The notes below the pieces were generated by a model that searched no databases, had not been told where the DNA came from, and saw only the letters and a list, made by a program, of their open reading frames with translations. The translations under genes and the position numbers were made by a program. From Nitrosomonas ureae (GTDB lineage Bacteria > Pseudomonadota > Gammaproteobacteria > Burkholderiales > Nitrosomonadaceae), in contig NZ_LT907782.1 in NCBI RefSeq assembly GCF_900206265.1, forward strand, positions 2,728,001 through 2,792,000: a DNA stretch of 64,000 nt, read 5' to 3'. This document shows positions 1 to 10,360 of the stretch, one piece after another; the stretch's first letter is position 1, and the number at the start of each line of letters is the position of its first letter.

Positions 1-264
1 TTTGATCATCGCTATCAACCTCCGTATAACATTTATTTGAACAAATGCTATTGATACCATACTGCGTTGATACAAAACTGATAATAACATAGGATTTTTT
101 CCGGTATTTTCAAGTTTTAAAGTATTTTTTTAATGTTGGGTATCGTACAGAGTGTTTTGACTTCTGCTTATATGATCAGCATCAGAATTAAGTGTGGGAG
201 GCAGATGTGTTGTCTTTGTCAACACTTAGCTCTAAATATTCTTTATCTCAGGAGTTAAAAGGCT

Positions 265-600
265 ATGAAAACTATTACATTACTTACAACCTTAATCATG
301 ATGACTTTTTTTTCATTGAGCGTGTTAGCGGGTGAAAGCCATTTGGATCATGCCATTCAGCATGCTGAAACTGCGGCCAAATCAGCCGATGGGAAAGCGG
401 TTGCCAAACATGCAATGGAGGCAAAGAAACATGCGAATGCCGCAAAAAACGATAAAGACCGCCAAATTGATACTAAACACCTGGATGAAGGTATTAAGTC
501 GCTAGATGAAGCGGTTAAGGAAGGTAAGGATGGAGAAGCGGATGCCGCTAAAAAAGCTGCGTCGGATGCTATAGAACATTTTAAGCAAGCTTCAAAATAA
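265..600 (+). CDS. smbP: SmbP-like small periplasmic metal-binding protein
   Basis: The 111-residue product has an N-terminal signal peptide of about 22 residues ending in the Leu-Ala type site before GESH. The mature part is a Lys/Ala/Glu/His-rich helix-former in which His recurs at roughly seven-residue spacing (HLDHAIQHAET, KHAMEAKKHANA, TKHLDEG). This is the design of SmbP of Nitrosomonas europaea, a periplasmic protein that binds copper and other divalent metals through His-rich heptads. A good ribosome site (AGGAG, about 249-253) precedes the ATG, and a strong terminator follows, so the gene is probably monocistronic. The role in metal buffering is taken from the known protein. The organism call rests partly on this gene. 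Confidence 0.85.
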   Translation: MKTITLLTTLIMMTFFSLSVLAGESHLDHAIQHAETAAKSADGKAVAKHAMEAKKHANAAKNDKDRQIDTKHLDEGIKSLDEAVKEGKDGEADAAKKAASDAIEHFKQASK

Positions 601-621
601 TCCCATTCTTTTCTGGAGCAT

Positions 622-659
622 AAAAAAGGCAGTGTTTTTTCTATTCACTGCCTTTTTTA
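622..659 (+). terminator. Rho-independent terminator after smbP
   Basis: Perfect 13-bp inverted repeat, AAAAAAGGCAGTG at 622-634 and its complement at 646-658, with an 11-nt loop. The A-run/T-run flanks make it a good terminator in either direction. It sits 22 bp after the smbP stop. Confidence 0.85.
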
Positions 660-761
660 TGTTGATGCATTTTCATCCATGCTGATGGATTGTTCATCAC
701 ATTTATTGACATAACCTCGATTGTATAAGCCTGGTACGAACAGAGCTTCATAAGGTTTTCT

Positions 762-992
762 ATGAATTATCTACATCAACTGCAGTGGCCTGCGATGATT
801 GTTACGATATTGGGTGTTTGGCTCATTGCATCTCAAGACAAACGTAGGCGTATGATTGGCTTTTGGTGTTCCCTTTTTAGTAACTTTCTCTGGGTAATCT
901 GGGGCTGGTATGCCCATGCTTATGCCCTGATAATCCTGCAGATTGCTTTAGCCCTTCTGAATATCCGCGGCGCAAACAAAAATGAGCCATAA
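762..992 (+). CDS. Small inner-membrane protein, unknown function
   Basis: The 76-residue product is very hydrophobic and Trp-rich. It has three likely membrane segments (about residues 9-24, 32-48 and 52-68), with a basic stretch (DKRRR) after the first. The layout resembles short multi-pass membrane proteins of unknown function; no catalytic motif is visible. It stands alone between the smbP terminator and a 391-bp gap. Hypothetical, but the length, composition and clean start support a real gene. Confidence 0.6.
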   Translation: MNYLHQLQWPAMIVTILGVWLIASQDKRRRMIGFWCSLFSNFLWVIWGWYAHAYALIILQIALALLNIRGANKNEP

Positions 993-1383
993 TATTGGAT
1001 AGAAAGTTAGAGAAGTAATAACTTCTATATAACTTTTAACCATTTTAAGCGCTATTCAAAAAATTCAAAAATACGCTACTTTCATTCCAGTTTGACTTCA
1101 TGTGTTTTGTTCTAGGGGTGATTGTGAGTGATAGATATCAAGAAAGTGTAATTCACTGAAGTATATGAATATCATTGACTATCGATGTGAAATGTCAACA
1201 GTCCTGGTTTGATCAGTGGGTGCAACAAATGATTGTGGTACGTTATACATAATGAGAATGCCGAGGGCTCTTTATTATCGTAACAAAACCTGATGCTCCA
1301 GTGCGATAATACGCAGTAACAGATTAGCGATAGTGATGCGGTGATTTGCTGAATGGCGTTTTATTTTTATTACTTAAGAAATC
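993..1383. other. Intergenic stretch, no gene seen
   Basis: This 391-bp AT-rich gap separates the small membrane protein gene from the Nudix gene. No convincing ORF, tRNA or strong hairpin was found. It presumably holds the promoter of the Nudix-mnmA pair, but no clear -35/-10 pair could be fixed. Confidence 0.5.
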
Positions 1384-1839
1384 ATGATTTGGAAACCTAA
1401 TGTAACAGTTGCAGTGGTTGTTGAACAAAATGGCAAATATTTACTGGTAGAGGAAGAACCGGAAGCGGGTAGTGGATTATTTCTAAATCAACCTGCGGGG
1501 CATTTGGATCCGGGAGAATCCATCATTCAGGGAGCAATCCGCGAGACGCTGGAGGAAACGGCCTATACCTTCGAACCTGAATATCTATTGGGCATATATC
1601 AGTGGTATTCAGAGCGCGCAGATACTGTTTATATTCGATTTGCTTTTGGGGGGCGCGTTACGCATCACGACCCCGAACAGAAACTCGATACTGGAATTCT
1701 GCGAGCCACTTGGTTTGATTCTGATGAGGTGGGTCAAATGATTCATCGTCATCGCAGCCCTCTGGTGATGCAATGTATCCATGATCATCTTGCCGGTAAG
1801 CGCTATCCGCTTGAATTATTGATGCACTATGAAGCCTAG
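1384..1839 (+). CDS. nudJ: Nudix hydrolase, NudJ type (phosphatase NudJ)
   Basis: The 151-residue product carries a Nudix box from about residue 39 (GHLDPGE, seven residues, then RETLEET), the metal-binding signature of enzymes that hydrolyse nucleoside diphosphates linked to another group. NudJ of E. coli acts on thiamine pyrophosphate and nucleoside di/triphosphates; the exact substrate here is inferred. Length matches NudJ (about 153). As in many proteobacteria it lies directly upstream of mnmA, with which it overlaps or nearly abuts, implying one transcript. The Gly usually ending the box is Ala here (TA instead of TG). Confidence 0.85.
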   Translation: MIWKPNVTVAVVVEQNGKYLLVEEEPEAGSGLFLNQPAGHLDPGESIIQGAIRETLEETAYTFEPEYLLGIYQWYSERADTVYIRFAFGGRVTHHDPEQKLDTGILRATWFDSDEVGQMIHRHRSPLVMQCIHDHLAGKRYPLELLMHYEA

Positions 1840-1843
1840 GACG

Positions 1844-2923
1844 ATGACAAAATATCGTGTAATCGTCGGTATGTCCGGTGGTGTTGATTCATCCGTGGCT
1901 GCATATGTGTTGAAACAGCAAGGCTATGATGTTGTAGGACTATTTATGAAGAATTGGGAAGATGACGATACGGATGAGTATTGTTCTTCGCGTCAGGATT
2001 TTATCGATGCAGTATCAGTGGCTGATGTTATTGATATTCCGATTGAAATAGTCAATTTCTCAACCGAATATAAAGAACGAGTATTTTCACAGTTTCTTGC
2101 GGAATATCAAGCCGGGCGTACTCCGAACCCTGATGTATTGTGCAATGCCGAGATCAAATTCAAAGCATTTCTGGATCATGCCAATAAACTGGGGGCCGAT
2201 TATATCGCAACAGGTCATTATGCCCGGGTGCGTAAAGCTGGCGGCGTTTTTCAATTATTAAAAGGGGAAGATGGAAACAAAGATCAAAGTTATTTTTTAT
2301 ATCGATTGAATCAAGCGCAGCTTGCTAAATCGCTCTTTCCAATCGGCCATCTCTATAAGCGCGAGGTACGAAAAATAGCCAGGGAGTTGAAGCTGCCCAA
2401 TTCCTCTAAAAAAGACAGCACGGGCATATGCTTTATTGGCGAGCGCCCGTTTCGCGAATTTCTTAACCGTTATCTTCCCCATGAACCTGGAGAAATCCAA
2501 ACAACTGATGGGAGAGTTATTGGTGAGCATATCGGATTAATGTATTACACCATAGGACAACGACAGGGATTAGGAATTGGGGGCATTCGGAATGGTGGTG
2601 ATGAACCGTGGTTTGTGGTTACAAAAGATATGACCAGAAATGTTTTGATTGTTGTTCAGGGTCATAATCATCCGGATTTATTTCGCCCTTCTCTGAAAGC
2701 AATCGATTTATCATGGATCGATGATAAACAGCCCCATTGTAATTGGGTTTATGCCGCAAAAACGCGCTATCGTCAAACTGATGCGCCTTGCACCATTACA
2801 AGTTTGTCGCATGAATCCTGTGAGGTGGAATTTGCACAAAATCAGTGGGCAATCACACCGGGACAATCCGTTGTTATTTATGAGAGTCAGGTATGTTTGG
2901 GAGGTGGAGTGATTTTGCAATAA
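1844..2923 (+). CDS. mnmA: tRNA-specific 2-thiouridylase MnmA
   Basis: MnmA activates U34 of tRNA-Lys, -Glu and -Gln with ATP and transfers sulfur to make 2-thiouridine. The PP-loop SGGVDSS is at residues 11-17, the catalytic Cys at about C100 (NPDVLCN) and the second redox Cys at about C196 (GICFIGER). The length of 359 residues is normal. The ATG at 1844 is preferred because AGGA lies just before it and it follows the Nudix stop at 1839; an in-frame start at 1829 would overlap that gene. Co-transcribed with nudJ. Confidence 0.95.
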   Translation: MTKYRVIVGMSGGVDSSVAAYVLKQQGYDVVGLFMKNWEDDDTDEYCSSRQDFIDAVSVADVIDIPIEIVNFSTEYKERVFSQFLAEYQAGRTPNPDVLCNAEIKFKAFLDHANKLGADYIATGHYARVRKAGGVFQLLKGEDGNKDQSYFLYRLNQAQLAKSLFPIGHLYKREVRKIARELKLPNSSKKDSTGICFIGERPFREFLNRYLPHEPGEIQTTDGRVIGEHIGLMYYTIGQRQGLGIGGIRNGGDEPWFVVTKDMTRNVLIVVQGHNHPDLFRPSLKAIDLSWIDDKQPHCNWVYAAKTRYRQTDAPCTITSLSHESCEVEFAQNQWAITPGQSVVIYESQVCLGGGVILQ

Positions 2924-3081
2924 TTTTGGCTTAATTGGCATGCCGGATGAATCCTGGTTCTATCAGTTTTAGCGATGACTTATATATCGTATCTCACTGA
3001 CTTCCTGGTTGTATTAGGTGCGCGATAATTCCGTCTACATATACTCTGACAAGTAATTGATCCAACCAATGAGGAAGCAAT

Positions 3082-4047
3082 TTACAACCAGCCGATCCGC
3101 TTGAAACGAAAATAAAGAAAAAGACAAGCCGAGCAAATGGTTAATAGTGCCAATGGATAGCCGTATTTCCACTCCAGTTCGGGCATGCGCTCAAAGTTCA
3201 TTCCCCAAATCCCGGCCAATGCTGTGGCGACGGCGAAAATTCCCGCCCACGCAGCCAGGCGTTTGCTCACCTCATTGTTTTCAATGGCTCCCATTGATAG
3301 ATTGACCTGAATAGCGGTGCCGATAGTGTCTCGGACAGTGTCGATAGAGGCGTCAATTCGGAGCAGGTGGTCGTAGACATCGCGGAAATAGTCTCGAATA
3401 TTGGAACATACGGCGGGTCCCCGGCTGCCGGATAATTTACCTGCTACTTCCATCAATGGAGCAACAGCGTGTTTCAGAACCATGATTTTCCGTTTGAGGC
3501 CGTAGAGCTGTTCAATATTGGAGCGAGCAGCCCCTTTGGTGAAAATTTGTTCTTCGATTTCTTCCAGTTCGGACTCCAATCGGTCGATTATTGGAAAATA
3601 ACGGTCAACCACGGCATCCATCAAGGCATATAGAACAAAACCAGAACCCTCCTTCAGTAGGTATTGCTCCCGTTCACAGCGTTCACGTACCTCAAGAAAA
3701 TGCCGTTGGCTTCGATTCCTCACAGACAGTACGTAGTTAGGTCCGACAAAAACATTCAATTCGCCTGGACTGTTTTCTCCCGGATTAGATTCAAGCAAAT
3801 GCATAACAACGAAAAGCGATTCACCATATTCCTCAAGTTTGGGTCGCTGATGCCCATGACGCGCATCTTCGACTGCTAGTTCATGGAGATTGAACTCTTC
3901 TTTCATCTTGTCGAGTTCTTCGGGTGTTGCATCCTGTAGAGCTACCCAGACAAAACATCCTAATCGTTCCAGATAATCGCTAATTTCCTCTACCGTAATA
4001 TCGGCCAAGCGCATACCGTTCTCGTAAGCAACGCAGTTGATGAGCAC
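3082..4047 (-). CDS. corA: Magnesium/cobalt transporter CorA
   Basis: This 321-residue protein has the CorA plan: a long soluble, helical N-terminal domain and two C-terminal membrane helices. The signature GMN is at about residues 282-284, at the end of the first helix, followed by the acidic ERMPEL loop. CorA forms pentamers in the inner membrane and imports Mg2+ or Co2+. Convergent with mnmA; no neighbouring gene appears co-transcribed. A second Mg2+ importer (MgtE) is encoded at 43567-45006. Confidence 0.93.
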   Translation of the reverse strand: MLINCVAYENGMRLADITVEEISDYLERLGCFVWVALQDATPEELDKMKEEFNLHELAVEDARHGHQRPKLEEYGESLFVVMHLLESNPGENSPGELNVFVGPNYVLSVRNRSQRHFLEVRERCEREQYLLKEGSGFVLYALMDAVVDRYFPIIDRLESELEEIEEQIFTKGAARSNIEQLYGLKRKIMVLKHAVAPLMEVAGKLSGSRGPAVCSNIRDYFRDVYDHLLRIDASIDTVRDTIGTAIQVNLSMGAIENNEVSKRLAAWAGIFAVATALAGIWGMNFERMPELEWKYGYPLALLTICSACLFLYFRFKRIGWL

Positions 4048-4690
4048 TATTGTGAACCCCCTATTTTTAAATGAGATATGAGTCTACACGCTTCGTATCT
4101 GGTGAACTAGCATGCCTTAGCTCGTATCGCTACACGATAGAAAATAGCAGGATTAAAGAAATATTCATTTCTAACGAGAAGATTTGCCATGATTTCAACG
4201 GTGCAGCATATTACAGGCATGACACTTCAAATGAAGTTTAGTTGTTATTAGAGCATTTACCTGAACGAGAAAGTGTATAGAGAGGTAAAGCACGAAATAA
4301 CCGCCAATTTATCAATGTGCACCATTCCGGATTTTAATAACAGGAAGGGCTAAAAATACCCGGCCATTCACAAATAATCCGAAATTGCGATAAGGTGAAA
4401 AATTTGCGATCTTTTGCAAAGGTTTCCTACCATGTTTCAAAATATGTTTTTTCTACGGCTCCATTGAATCCTTAAAATATGCCAAACAATACTCCTAAAA
4501 ATTAACCAATTTAAAGATTCATATATAATTCATAACGTTGCATTCTTGGAATCAGAAAACTTAATATAGTAATCATAAGGAACGAATAGGATTGCCCTCA
4601 ACAATTCTTTGTTTAGCTGATAAATTAGCCATTTGGCGGCTAGCCAAGAAGAGCTCTAAAAGGTATGATTCGGCCTGCAGGTTTTATAGA
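4048..4690. other. Intergenic stretch before tRNA-Ser
   Basis: This 643-bp AT-rich gap lies between the corA start and tRNA-Ser. No ORF with coding character was seen on either strand, and no strong repeat. The corA and tRNA promoters must lie at its two ends. Confidence 0.5.
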
Positions 4691-4780
4691 GGAGGCGTGG
4701 CCGAGCGGTTTAAGGCAGCAGTCTTGAAAACTGCCGTAGGGGTGACTCTACCGTGAGTTCGAATCTCACCGCCTCCGCCA
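4691..4780 (+). tRNA. tRNA-Ser (anticodon TGA)
   Basis: A 90-nt cloverleaf with a long variable arm. Acceptor GGAGGCG pairs with CGCCTCC, the discriminator is G, and CCA is encoded. The anticodon loop CTTGAAA gives TGA. The 3' half is a typical integrase attachment site, and an integrase gene starts 165 bp downstream. Confidence 0.97.
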
Positions 4781-4945
4781 TTTACACTTCCGTACCAGTC
4801 CAAAGCAATCTACGAAACAAAATAAACAAGCTGTTTTACAAGAACTTCAATTCCATAGCAATCCAGAATAATCCGCTAGAAGCCAGTAAAAAAATGTGGT
4901 AAGTTGCGTGGTAACTATTTTTACCACATCAAAAGTTACCACACT

Positions 4946-6178
4946 ATGGCTATTAAAGAATTACTGACAGACTTGGCATGCAAGAATGCTGTAGTTAATG
5001 GTAAGAAAATACTTAAACTCCATGATGGTCAAGGGCTTTACCTATGGATATATGAAGATGGCCGCAAGTATTGGCGGTTGCGCTATAAAATTCATGGCAA
5101 GGAAAAATCCTTATCGCTGGGTGTTTATCCTGTAGTAGGACTAAAGCAAGCCCGGCAGCTAGCACAAGCTGAACGAATAAAACTATCCAGTAATATTGAT
5201 CCTTCAATTGATCGTCAAATCAATAAGCAAAAAGCAAAGGAAGCCACAACCAATAGCTTTGAAGCTGTTGCCCGTGAGTGGTATACAAAACAAACCCATA
5301 CATGGGTACCAAGTCATAGTAAAGATGTTTTACGCAGACTCGAAGGGAATGTGTTCCCCTATATTGGTTTGTACCCAATCAGTCAGATCGATGCCCCGCA
5401 ATTACTCAACATGATCCGTATCATTGAACATCGTGGCTCTTATGACCTGGCGCATAGAGTGCTTGGGATGTGTGGTCAGGTATTTCGCTATGGCGTGGCA
5501 ACGGGTCGTTGTAGTCGTGATCCTACTGCTGATTTGAGGGGCGCACTTACGCCACACAAGAAAAAGAATCAGGCGGCTGTCAAACCTGAAGAGTTACCAA
5601 ATTTATTACGAGCAATAGCTACCTATGAAAAGATAGGGGATAAGCAAACACAGCTTGCATTGCAATTGCTGGCTTTAACCTTTGTGCGCACCAACGAACT
5701 GATTAGGGCATTGTGGGCAGAGTTTGATTTAAATAATGCGCTATGGATTGTTCCCAGTGAACGAATGAAGATGAGGAACGAACATGTAGTACCCCTCACC
5801 CGCCAGGCATTGAGCATACTGACTGAATTAAAAACCATCGCCGGTGATAGTCGTTACCTGTTACCCGGACGCAATCCTAACAAACCCATCAGCAATAACA
5901 CATTACTTTTTGCACTTTACCGTTTAGGATATAAAGGCAAAATGACCGGGCATGGTTTCCGGGCTGTCGCATCCACTGCATTGAATGAATCCGGGTTATT
6001 TAGTCCCGATGCCATTGAGCGTCAATTGGCACACGGTGAAAAGAATGAAGTACGGGGTGCATATAACCGGGCTGAATATTTACCGGAACGGAAAAGAATC
6101 ATGACATGGTGGAGTGACCATTTAGAAGCAATAGAAAAAGGTGCAGATGTCATTCCGTTATTTGGAAAATCCATTTGA
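4946..6178 (+). CDS. P4-type tyrosine site-specific integrase
   Basis: The 410-residue product has the N-terminal arm-binding domain of P4-like integrases (KLHDGQGLYLWI, then KSLSLGVYPVVGLKQAR), a central SAM-like domain and a C-terminal catalytic domain. The catalytic set is complete: R248, H336, R339, H363 and the nucleophile Y373. These enzymes insert islands into the 3' end of tRNA genes, and tRNA-Ser lies just upstream in the same direction, so the island entered there. The ATG at 4946 (MAIKELL) is chosen because family members start here; an in-frame start at 4904 is less likely. The enzyme looks intact, but little island DNA is recognisable downstream. Confidence 0.93.
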   Translation: MAIKELLTDLACKNAVVNGKKILKLHDGQGLYLWIYEDGRKYWRLRYKIHGKEKSLSLGVYPVVGLKQARQLAQAERIKLSSNIDPSIDRQINKQKAKEATTNSFEAVAREWYTKQTHTWVPSHSKDVLRRLEGNVFPYIGLYPISQIDAPQLLNMIRIIEHRGSYDLAHRVLGMCGQVFRYGVATGRCSRDPTADLRGALTPHKKKNQAAVKPEELPNLLRAIATYEKIGDKQTQLALQLLALTFVRTNELIRALWAEFDLNNALWIVPSERMKMRNEHVVPLTRQALSILTELKTIAGDSRYLLPGRNPNKPISNNTLLFALYRLGYKGKMTGHGFRAVASTALNESGLFSPDAIERQLAHGEKNEVRGAYNRAEYLPERKRIMTWWSDHLEAIEKGADVIPLFGKSI

Positions 6179-6562
6179 TTTTTGCATCATGATTTTCTTG
6201 CTCTAGTCCTACCCCTGTTTTTTGAGTGGGGCAAGTGGGGCGAGTGGGGCGGAATCGCTGAAATCGTTATGACTATTGGTTTGTAGCTGCCCTACTTTTC
6301 CAGAATCGACACCCAAAGCAGTAGGGCGTGCCCTACTTTTAGGGGGAATTGCCGTATTTTTAGTGCCAATATGCGCCCTAAATTTTGTAAATGTGTAACA
6401 TGATTGAGGCGAAAATACGGCGCGGAAATACCCTGTTGCTCTCCCTATCGGAGCGGACATTATTTCAAGTTTGATATTGCAACACTGCTCTTGTCGACAC
6501 ACTGCAGATTATTAAATGATATAGATTCTAACTATAACCAAAGTTCAATCAATAAGTTGGCA
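6179..6562. repeat. Repeat-bearing stretch downstream of the integrase
   Basis: No convincing gene. It holds three 9-bp units of the form GAGTGGGGC from about 6224, and an 11-bp direct repeat GCCCTACTTTT at 6289-6299 and 6330-6340, with an inverted GTAGGGC at 6321-6327 between the copies. Short G/C-rich repeats next to an integrase may be arm-type or excisionase sites; that is inference. ORFs crossing this stretch are read as chance frames. Confidence 0.45.
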
Positions 6563-6892
6563 TCATTGAGGGAATCGATTATTTTCAATCATTTCTATAA
6601 CCCGTCGATGAATACTAGCAGTCCAGCCACCTGCTTCATACCCTTTAAATTTAGTATCTAAAAGTTGCTGTTGTTCGTCAATACTACGGCCAAAAACCCA
6701 AGGTGGTATAAAGTGATAGTTGATCCAGATATTAGTTGGCGTGAATTCATAAGTGTGAAGAATTCGATCAATTTTAATCTGACCAATTTCTTCTAGTGTT
6801 CCCTCGTCATTAAAATCCGGAGTTACAATGCGGTAGTTCACATAACTATCAGTGATTCCAATATTTATAAATGAAAGATGTACTCTGCTCAA
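6563..6892 (-). CDS. Putative immunity protein next to an RHS tip
   Basis: A 109-residue acidic, aromatic-rich product if it starts at TTG 6892; an ATG at 6952 in the same frame would overlap the upstream gene. The C-terminal part has the pattern FKGYEAGGWTASIH...MIENNRFP. No enzyme motif is visible. It follows directly after the RHS C-terminal tip on the same strand, the place where immunity genes of polymorphic toxins sit. The immunity role rests on position and composition only. Confidence 0.45.
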   Translation of the reverse strand: MSRVHLSFINIGITDSYVNYRIVTPDFNDEGTLEEIGQIKIDRILHTYEFTPTNIWINYHFIPPWVFGRSIDEQQQLLDTKFKGYEAGGWTASIHRRVIEMIENNRFPQ

Positions 6893-6902
6893 TTTGTTAG
6901 TT

Positions 6903-7547
6903 CTACTTAAAGAAAGATTTATTAAATAAATCAGGATAATTTTTAATAACATCAGGATGATATAAATCTCTAGATGTTGTTTGTTGATCCCTAAGTACTT
7001 TTAAATGCGCCTCTTCTTGAACTCGTCGTGCAATTTCTGAATCAATGTTGTAATAGGGCTTGCAGTAATTTGCTTCAGCACGCTCGTGGCGGAAAAAAGC
7101 AATATCATGTGGATCATCTTTTCCTAGCATCAATCTTGTAAGCATGTCTCGCTCTGGACCAGCATTTCTTGAGGTAATAAAATTTTCACCTGGATAATTT
7201 AGTGCAAATACCCATTTTAGATGACTTGTAATGTTTAACAAGTCTATTTTGCTATACTCAGCAAGTCCTAATAAATCAATTCGCGATAATGCATTTCCAC
7301 TCACATAACCATATGTATTGATTCCTCCCGCCAACCCAATCGGATCAGGACTGATGTATCTCCCCGTCTCAGGCTCATAATATCGGAAATAGTTGTAATG
7401 CAGATTGGTTTCCTTATCAAAATACTGTCCTGGGAATCTGGGATGGTATTCAAATAATTGGCTGTTGCCGTCCGGATCTTCATCCGGCAGGTTGGCACCG
7501 AAGGCGTGGGTGTTTTCCCAACGCCGCCAAGAATCTAGCGCTGGGTA
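6903..7547 (-). pseudogene. RHS-repeat protein, 3' fragment with toxin-like tip
   Basis: The open frame begins after an in-frame TAG at 7548-7550 and has no start of its own. It reads through the conserved RHS core end (FPGQYFDKETNLHYNYFRYY, then ISPDPIGLAGGINTYGYVSGN), followed by a variable tip of about 120 residues. The tip contains HDIAFFRHERAEANYC and SRDLYHPDVIKNYPDLFN, resembling tips of polymorphic toxins. The full gene would be over 3 kb, so only the last 215 codons remain. The homology stops sharply near 7545, upstream of which the DNA is AT-rich non-coding. Probably a dead remnant carried by the tRNA-Ser island. Confidence 0.75.
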
Positions 7548-7680
7548 CTATTTTTAAGGATTCATATATAAATTACTATCAATAATCCCATTAAAAAAGT
7601 TTTGATTCATTCAACTAATTTAAGCGTTTAGCATTGATCGAAAAGAACCCGCTTCTTTTAATACTTTTTCGTTTTGCCAA

Positions 7681-8976
7681 TCATTTCGTAACACAAATTA
7701 GCTCATTCCAGTTCGTTGTATAGCTGGGGCTTTTGTTTCCTTGCTTCATTTTCCACGGTTGGTTGAAACCTTCAGATGCGATTTTGAGGGTACCCCGCCC
7801 CATACGAGAATTAATTTGATCCATGACACTCATCAATTTGCTGGATTTTGTATCTGTTACCGATAGAGTGCCTAAAAGATCCAGCTGACGGTATTGACTC
7901 GGTACGCTTAAATCAAACAATCTTACGCCCGCTTTCTGATATTTGTGGCCCCGGCGGTAAATTTTGCGTAATCCCCAGAGCGCAGCCTTGGTTAGTAATA
8001 TCGTATTATCTGTTTGCCTTGGCAGCGCAATCGTCATACTGTTGGCATAATACGGTACATTTTCATTGAACCGACTGGTGCGGATACTAACATGCACCGA
8101 TCCGGCATACGATTGCTGCCTTCGCAGTTTCTCTGCTGCGCGGCTGATGTAGAGAGTAACGGATTCTTCCAGGCTGGCCAGATCGGATATAGGAATTCCA
8201 AACGAGCGGGAACTGACGATCTGTTTTCGCGACGGATTGATTTCTTCCAGTTCAATACAAGCAGTACCATTAATCTCCCGAATGGTTTTTTCCATTACCA
8301 CCGAGAAGCAGGCGCGCATTTGCGAGGGCGATGCTGTTTTGAGATCCAGCACGGTTTTAATACCGAGTTCCTGCAGTTTGGGTGCTAGCCGTTTGCCAAT
8401 ACTCCAGATTTCACCTGCTCCAGTGCGTTGAAACCAATCCGCTTGCTGTTGAAAAGATAAGCTATTGAAATCACAAACACCATTCCACTCAGGGTTCTTT
8501 TTAGCCATATGGTTGGCAAGCTTGGCCAGTGTTTTGGTGGAACCTATGCCGACACATACCGGCAATCCAGTCCATTGTTTGATCCTTTGACGGATCTGCT
8601 GACTATAACGAACCAGATTTTTTGTTTTAAACCCCGTGAGATCGAGAAAACATTCATCAATGGAATAAATTTCTTGATCGGGACTGAACATTCTCAGAAT
8701 ACTCATGACGCGATTGCTCATGTCGGCATACAGGGCATAGTTGGATGAATAGGCGATGATTCCATGTCTTCTGGCCAAGTCTTTCAGTTGAAACCACGGC
8801 TGCCCCATTCTGACGCCTAGTGCCTTAGCTTCATTGCTCCTTGCGACTGCGCAACCGTCATTGTTGGATAATACGACAACAGGTTTGTCTTCCAGTTTGG
8901 GATTGAATACCCGCTCACAGCTCACATAGAAGTTGTTTACATCGATCAAGGCGATGGAGCGGGTATTCTTATCCAT
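7681..8976 (-). CDS. umuC: Y-family DNA polymerase, UmuC-like
   Basis: The 431-residue product is a full-length UmuC-type translesion polymerase. Visible are the palm start ([16 protein letters not shown]), the fingers motif [18 protein letters not shown], the catalytic acidic pair in [12 protein letters not shown], and a C-terminal little-finger domain ending in the usual basic DUF4113-like tail. It copies past damaged bases with low fidelity. The ATG at 8976 overlaps the stop of the upstream nuclease gene (ATGGATAA), showing translational coupling. An upstream in-frame TTG at 8985 is less likely. Confidence 0.93.
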   Translation of the reverse strand: MDKNTRSIALIDVNNFYVSCERVFNPKLEDKPVVVLSNNDGCAVARSNEAKALGVRMGQPWFQLKDLARRHGIIAYSSNYALYADMSNRVMSILRMFSPDQEIYSIDECFLDLTGFKTKNLVRYSQQIRQRIKQWTGLPVCVGIGSTKTLAKLANHMAKKNPEWNGVCDFNSLSFQQQADWFQRTGAGEIWSIGKRLAPKLQELGIKTVLDLKTASPSQMRACFSVVMEKTIREINGTACIELEEINPSRKQIVSSRSFGIPISDLASLEESVTLYISRAAEKLRRQQSYAGSVHVSIRTSRFNENVPYYANSMTIALPRQTDNTILLTKAALWGLRKIYRRGHKYQKAGVRLFDLSVPSQYRQLDLLGTLSVTDTKSSKLMSVMDQINSRMGRGTLKIASEGFNQPWKMKQGNKSPSYTTNWNELICVTK

Positions 8977-10360
8977 GCAGTGCAATGATCTCCACGTTTT
9001 TCCGATGTAGAAATTTCAGCAGATAACGATACGTATCACGATCAAAACGGGGCCATGCCGATAATTCATCTAATTCCTGGTAGTCCTTGACAGTACCCAG
9101 ATGGCACCATTGGTCAAAGACGTGTATTTCCGTAATGCCATATTCCGGGTTGTGCTCCTTGATTCCAATGCGTCCTGCATATGGCCATGTCAGCAGCCGA
9201 TATTGGCTTAAAGCCGTGAGAAGACGTAACCAGTGTGACTCAGTGGATTCCAGGCCCGCGCACAAGCCTTTGCAGTGTTTTAATTGATGCGCAAAACACA
9301 CACCGGCACCTTTCTCCAGCCCCAACGCCTTATCGCACAGCCCGTACTCGTCGGCCAGCTTGCTTAAAACCTCCACAGCCTGCCGTTTGGTTTTAAAAGT
9401 ACCATAGATATTGTTTGCTGTACGCCAATCGATGTCGCTGTCATTGATCAAAGTCACCAGGGGTTTGCTATTGGGGTCACTTGATACTTGCCAGGCACAG
9501 AGTTGTCGCTCGCGCCTGAGTTGCCGATTATGAATAGGCTGATGATCCTTGATCAATCGCGATTCCAATAATAATGCACCCAGTTCTCCGCCGGTAATAC
9601 GGTGTTCGACTTGCTTGATTTCCTGTGCGATACGCATTTCCTTGGTCGAGCGATGATCACCTTGAAAGTGGTTGAATACGCGGGATCGCAAGGAAACACT
9701 TTTGCCGACATACAGCACTGCGCTATCGCCATGAAATAAATAAACACCGCAGGTTGTCGGAAGGGTATCGATATCCAGGTGATCGAGGTCTACCGGAATC
9801 GCTTGTTGTTTCAGGAGGATCAGCGCCATTTCCTGAATCGTTGCTTCTCCCAGTTCGAGCATGGCGGCATCAATGAGTGCAGCTATCATTTCGGTATCGC
9901 CCATAGCGCGGTGACGCTGATCACAGATCAACCGGAATCTTTCGATAATGGCATTGAGACTATGCGAATGATGTTGCGGATAAAGTTTCCTGGAGAGCTT
10001 GACCGTGCACAGTAGTTTTTTTTGGAAGGTAACACCGATGCGCTTGAATTCATTTTTGAGAAAACCATAATCGAATCGCACATTGTGCGCGCACAATACC
10101 GCTTGATCGAGCCATTGCAGCAGTGTTTCATACACCTGAGAAAAAGTAGGGGCATGATCGACCATGTCCTGAGTGATCCCCGTCAGCCGCTGGATGAAAG
10201 GTGGAATATTGATGCCCGGGTTGATGAGTGTATTCCAGCGGCCGGTTTCAACGCCATTCTCATAGCGGATCAAGCCAATTTCAGTGATACGATCCTGGGT
10301 TGGAGTGACGCCGGTTGTTTCCAGATCCAGCAACACATAGCACGGCAACAACGTACTCAT
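8969..10360 (-). CDS. DnaQ-type exonuclease fused to a GIY-YIG nuclease (UvrC/Cho N-domain)
   Basis: A 463-residue two-domain protein. Residues 1-170 form a DEDDh 3'-5' exonuclease like Pol III epsilon (D12 and E14 in LDLETTG, D97 in [10 protein letters not shown]150 and D155 in RHRAMGDTE). Residues 200-290 form a GIY-YIG nuclease (GVY at 206-208, YVG at 218-220, R226), as in UvrC and Cho. The C-terminal 170 residues, with a conserved Cys-rich LKHCKGLC stretch, match the Cho-like tail. DnaQ-UvrC fusions are known as stand-alone proteins; here the gene lies between umuD-like and umuC-like genes and overlaps both (4 and 8 nt). A role in repair or proofreading during translesion synthesis is inferred. 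Confidence 0.9.
   Translation of the reverse strand: MSTLLPCYVLLDLETTGVTPTQDRITEIGLIRYENGVETGRWNTLINPGINIPPFIQRLTGITQDMVDHAPTFSQVYETLLQWLDQAVLCAHNVRFDYGFLKNEFKRIGVTFQKKLLCTVKLSRKLYPQHHSHSLNAIIERFRLICDQRHRAMGDTEMIAALIDAAMLELGEATIQEMALILLKQQAIPVDLDHLDIDTLPTTCGVYLFHGDSAVLYVGKSVSLRSRVFNHFQGDHRSTKEMRIAQEIKQVEHRITGGELGALLLESRLIKDHQPIHNRQLRRERQLCAWQVSSDPNSKPLVTLINDSDIDWRTANNIYGTFKTKRQAVEVLSKLADEYGLCDKALGLEKGAGVCFAHQLKHCKGLCAGLESTESHWLRLLTALSQYRLLTWPYAGRIGIKEHNPEYGITEIHVFDQWCHLGTVKDYQELDELSAWPRFDRDTYRYLLKFLHRKNVEIIALHG

Noticed and set aside
6209..6502. 97-codon minus-strand ORF with a LAPLAPL tail
   Set aside because: The tail is just the translation of the GAGTGGGGC-type repeat, no domain is visible, and it overlaps the repeat patch.
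4512..7571. Near-identical 17-mers (TAARGATTCATATATAA) at about 4512 and 7555 flanking the tRNA-Ser island
   Set aside because: One-mismatch 17-mers are expected by chance several times in 64 kb of AT-rich DNA, and the left copy lies upstream of the tRNA where an att site is not expected.
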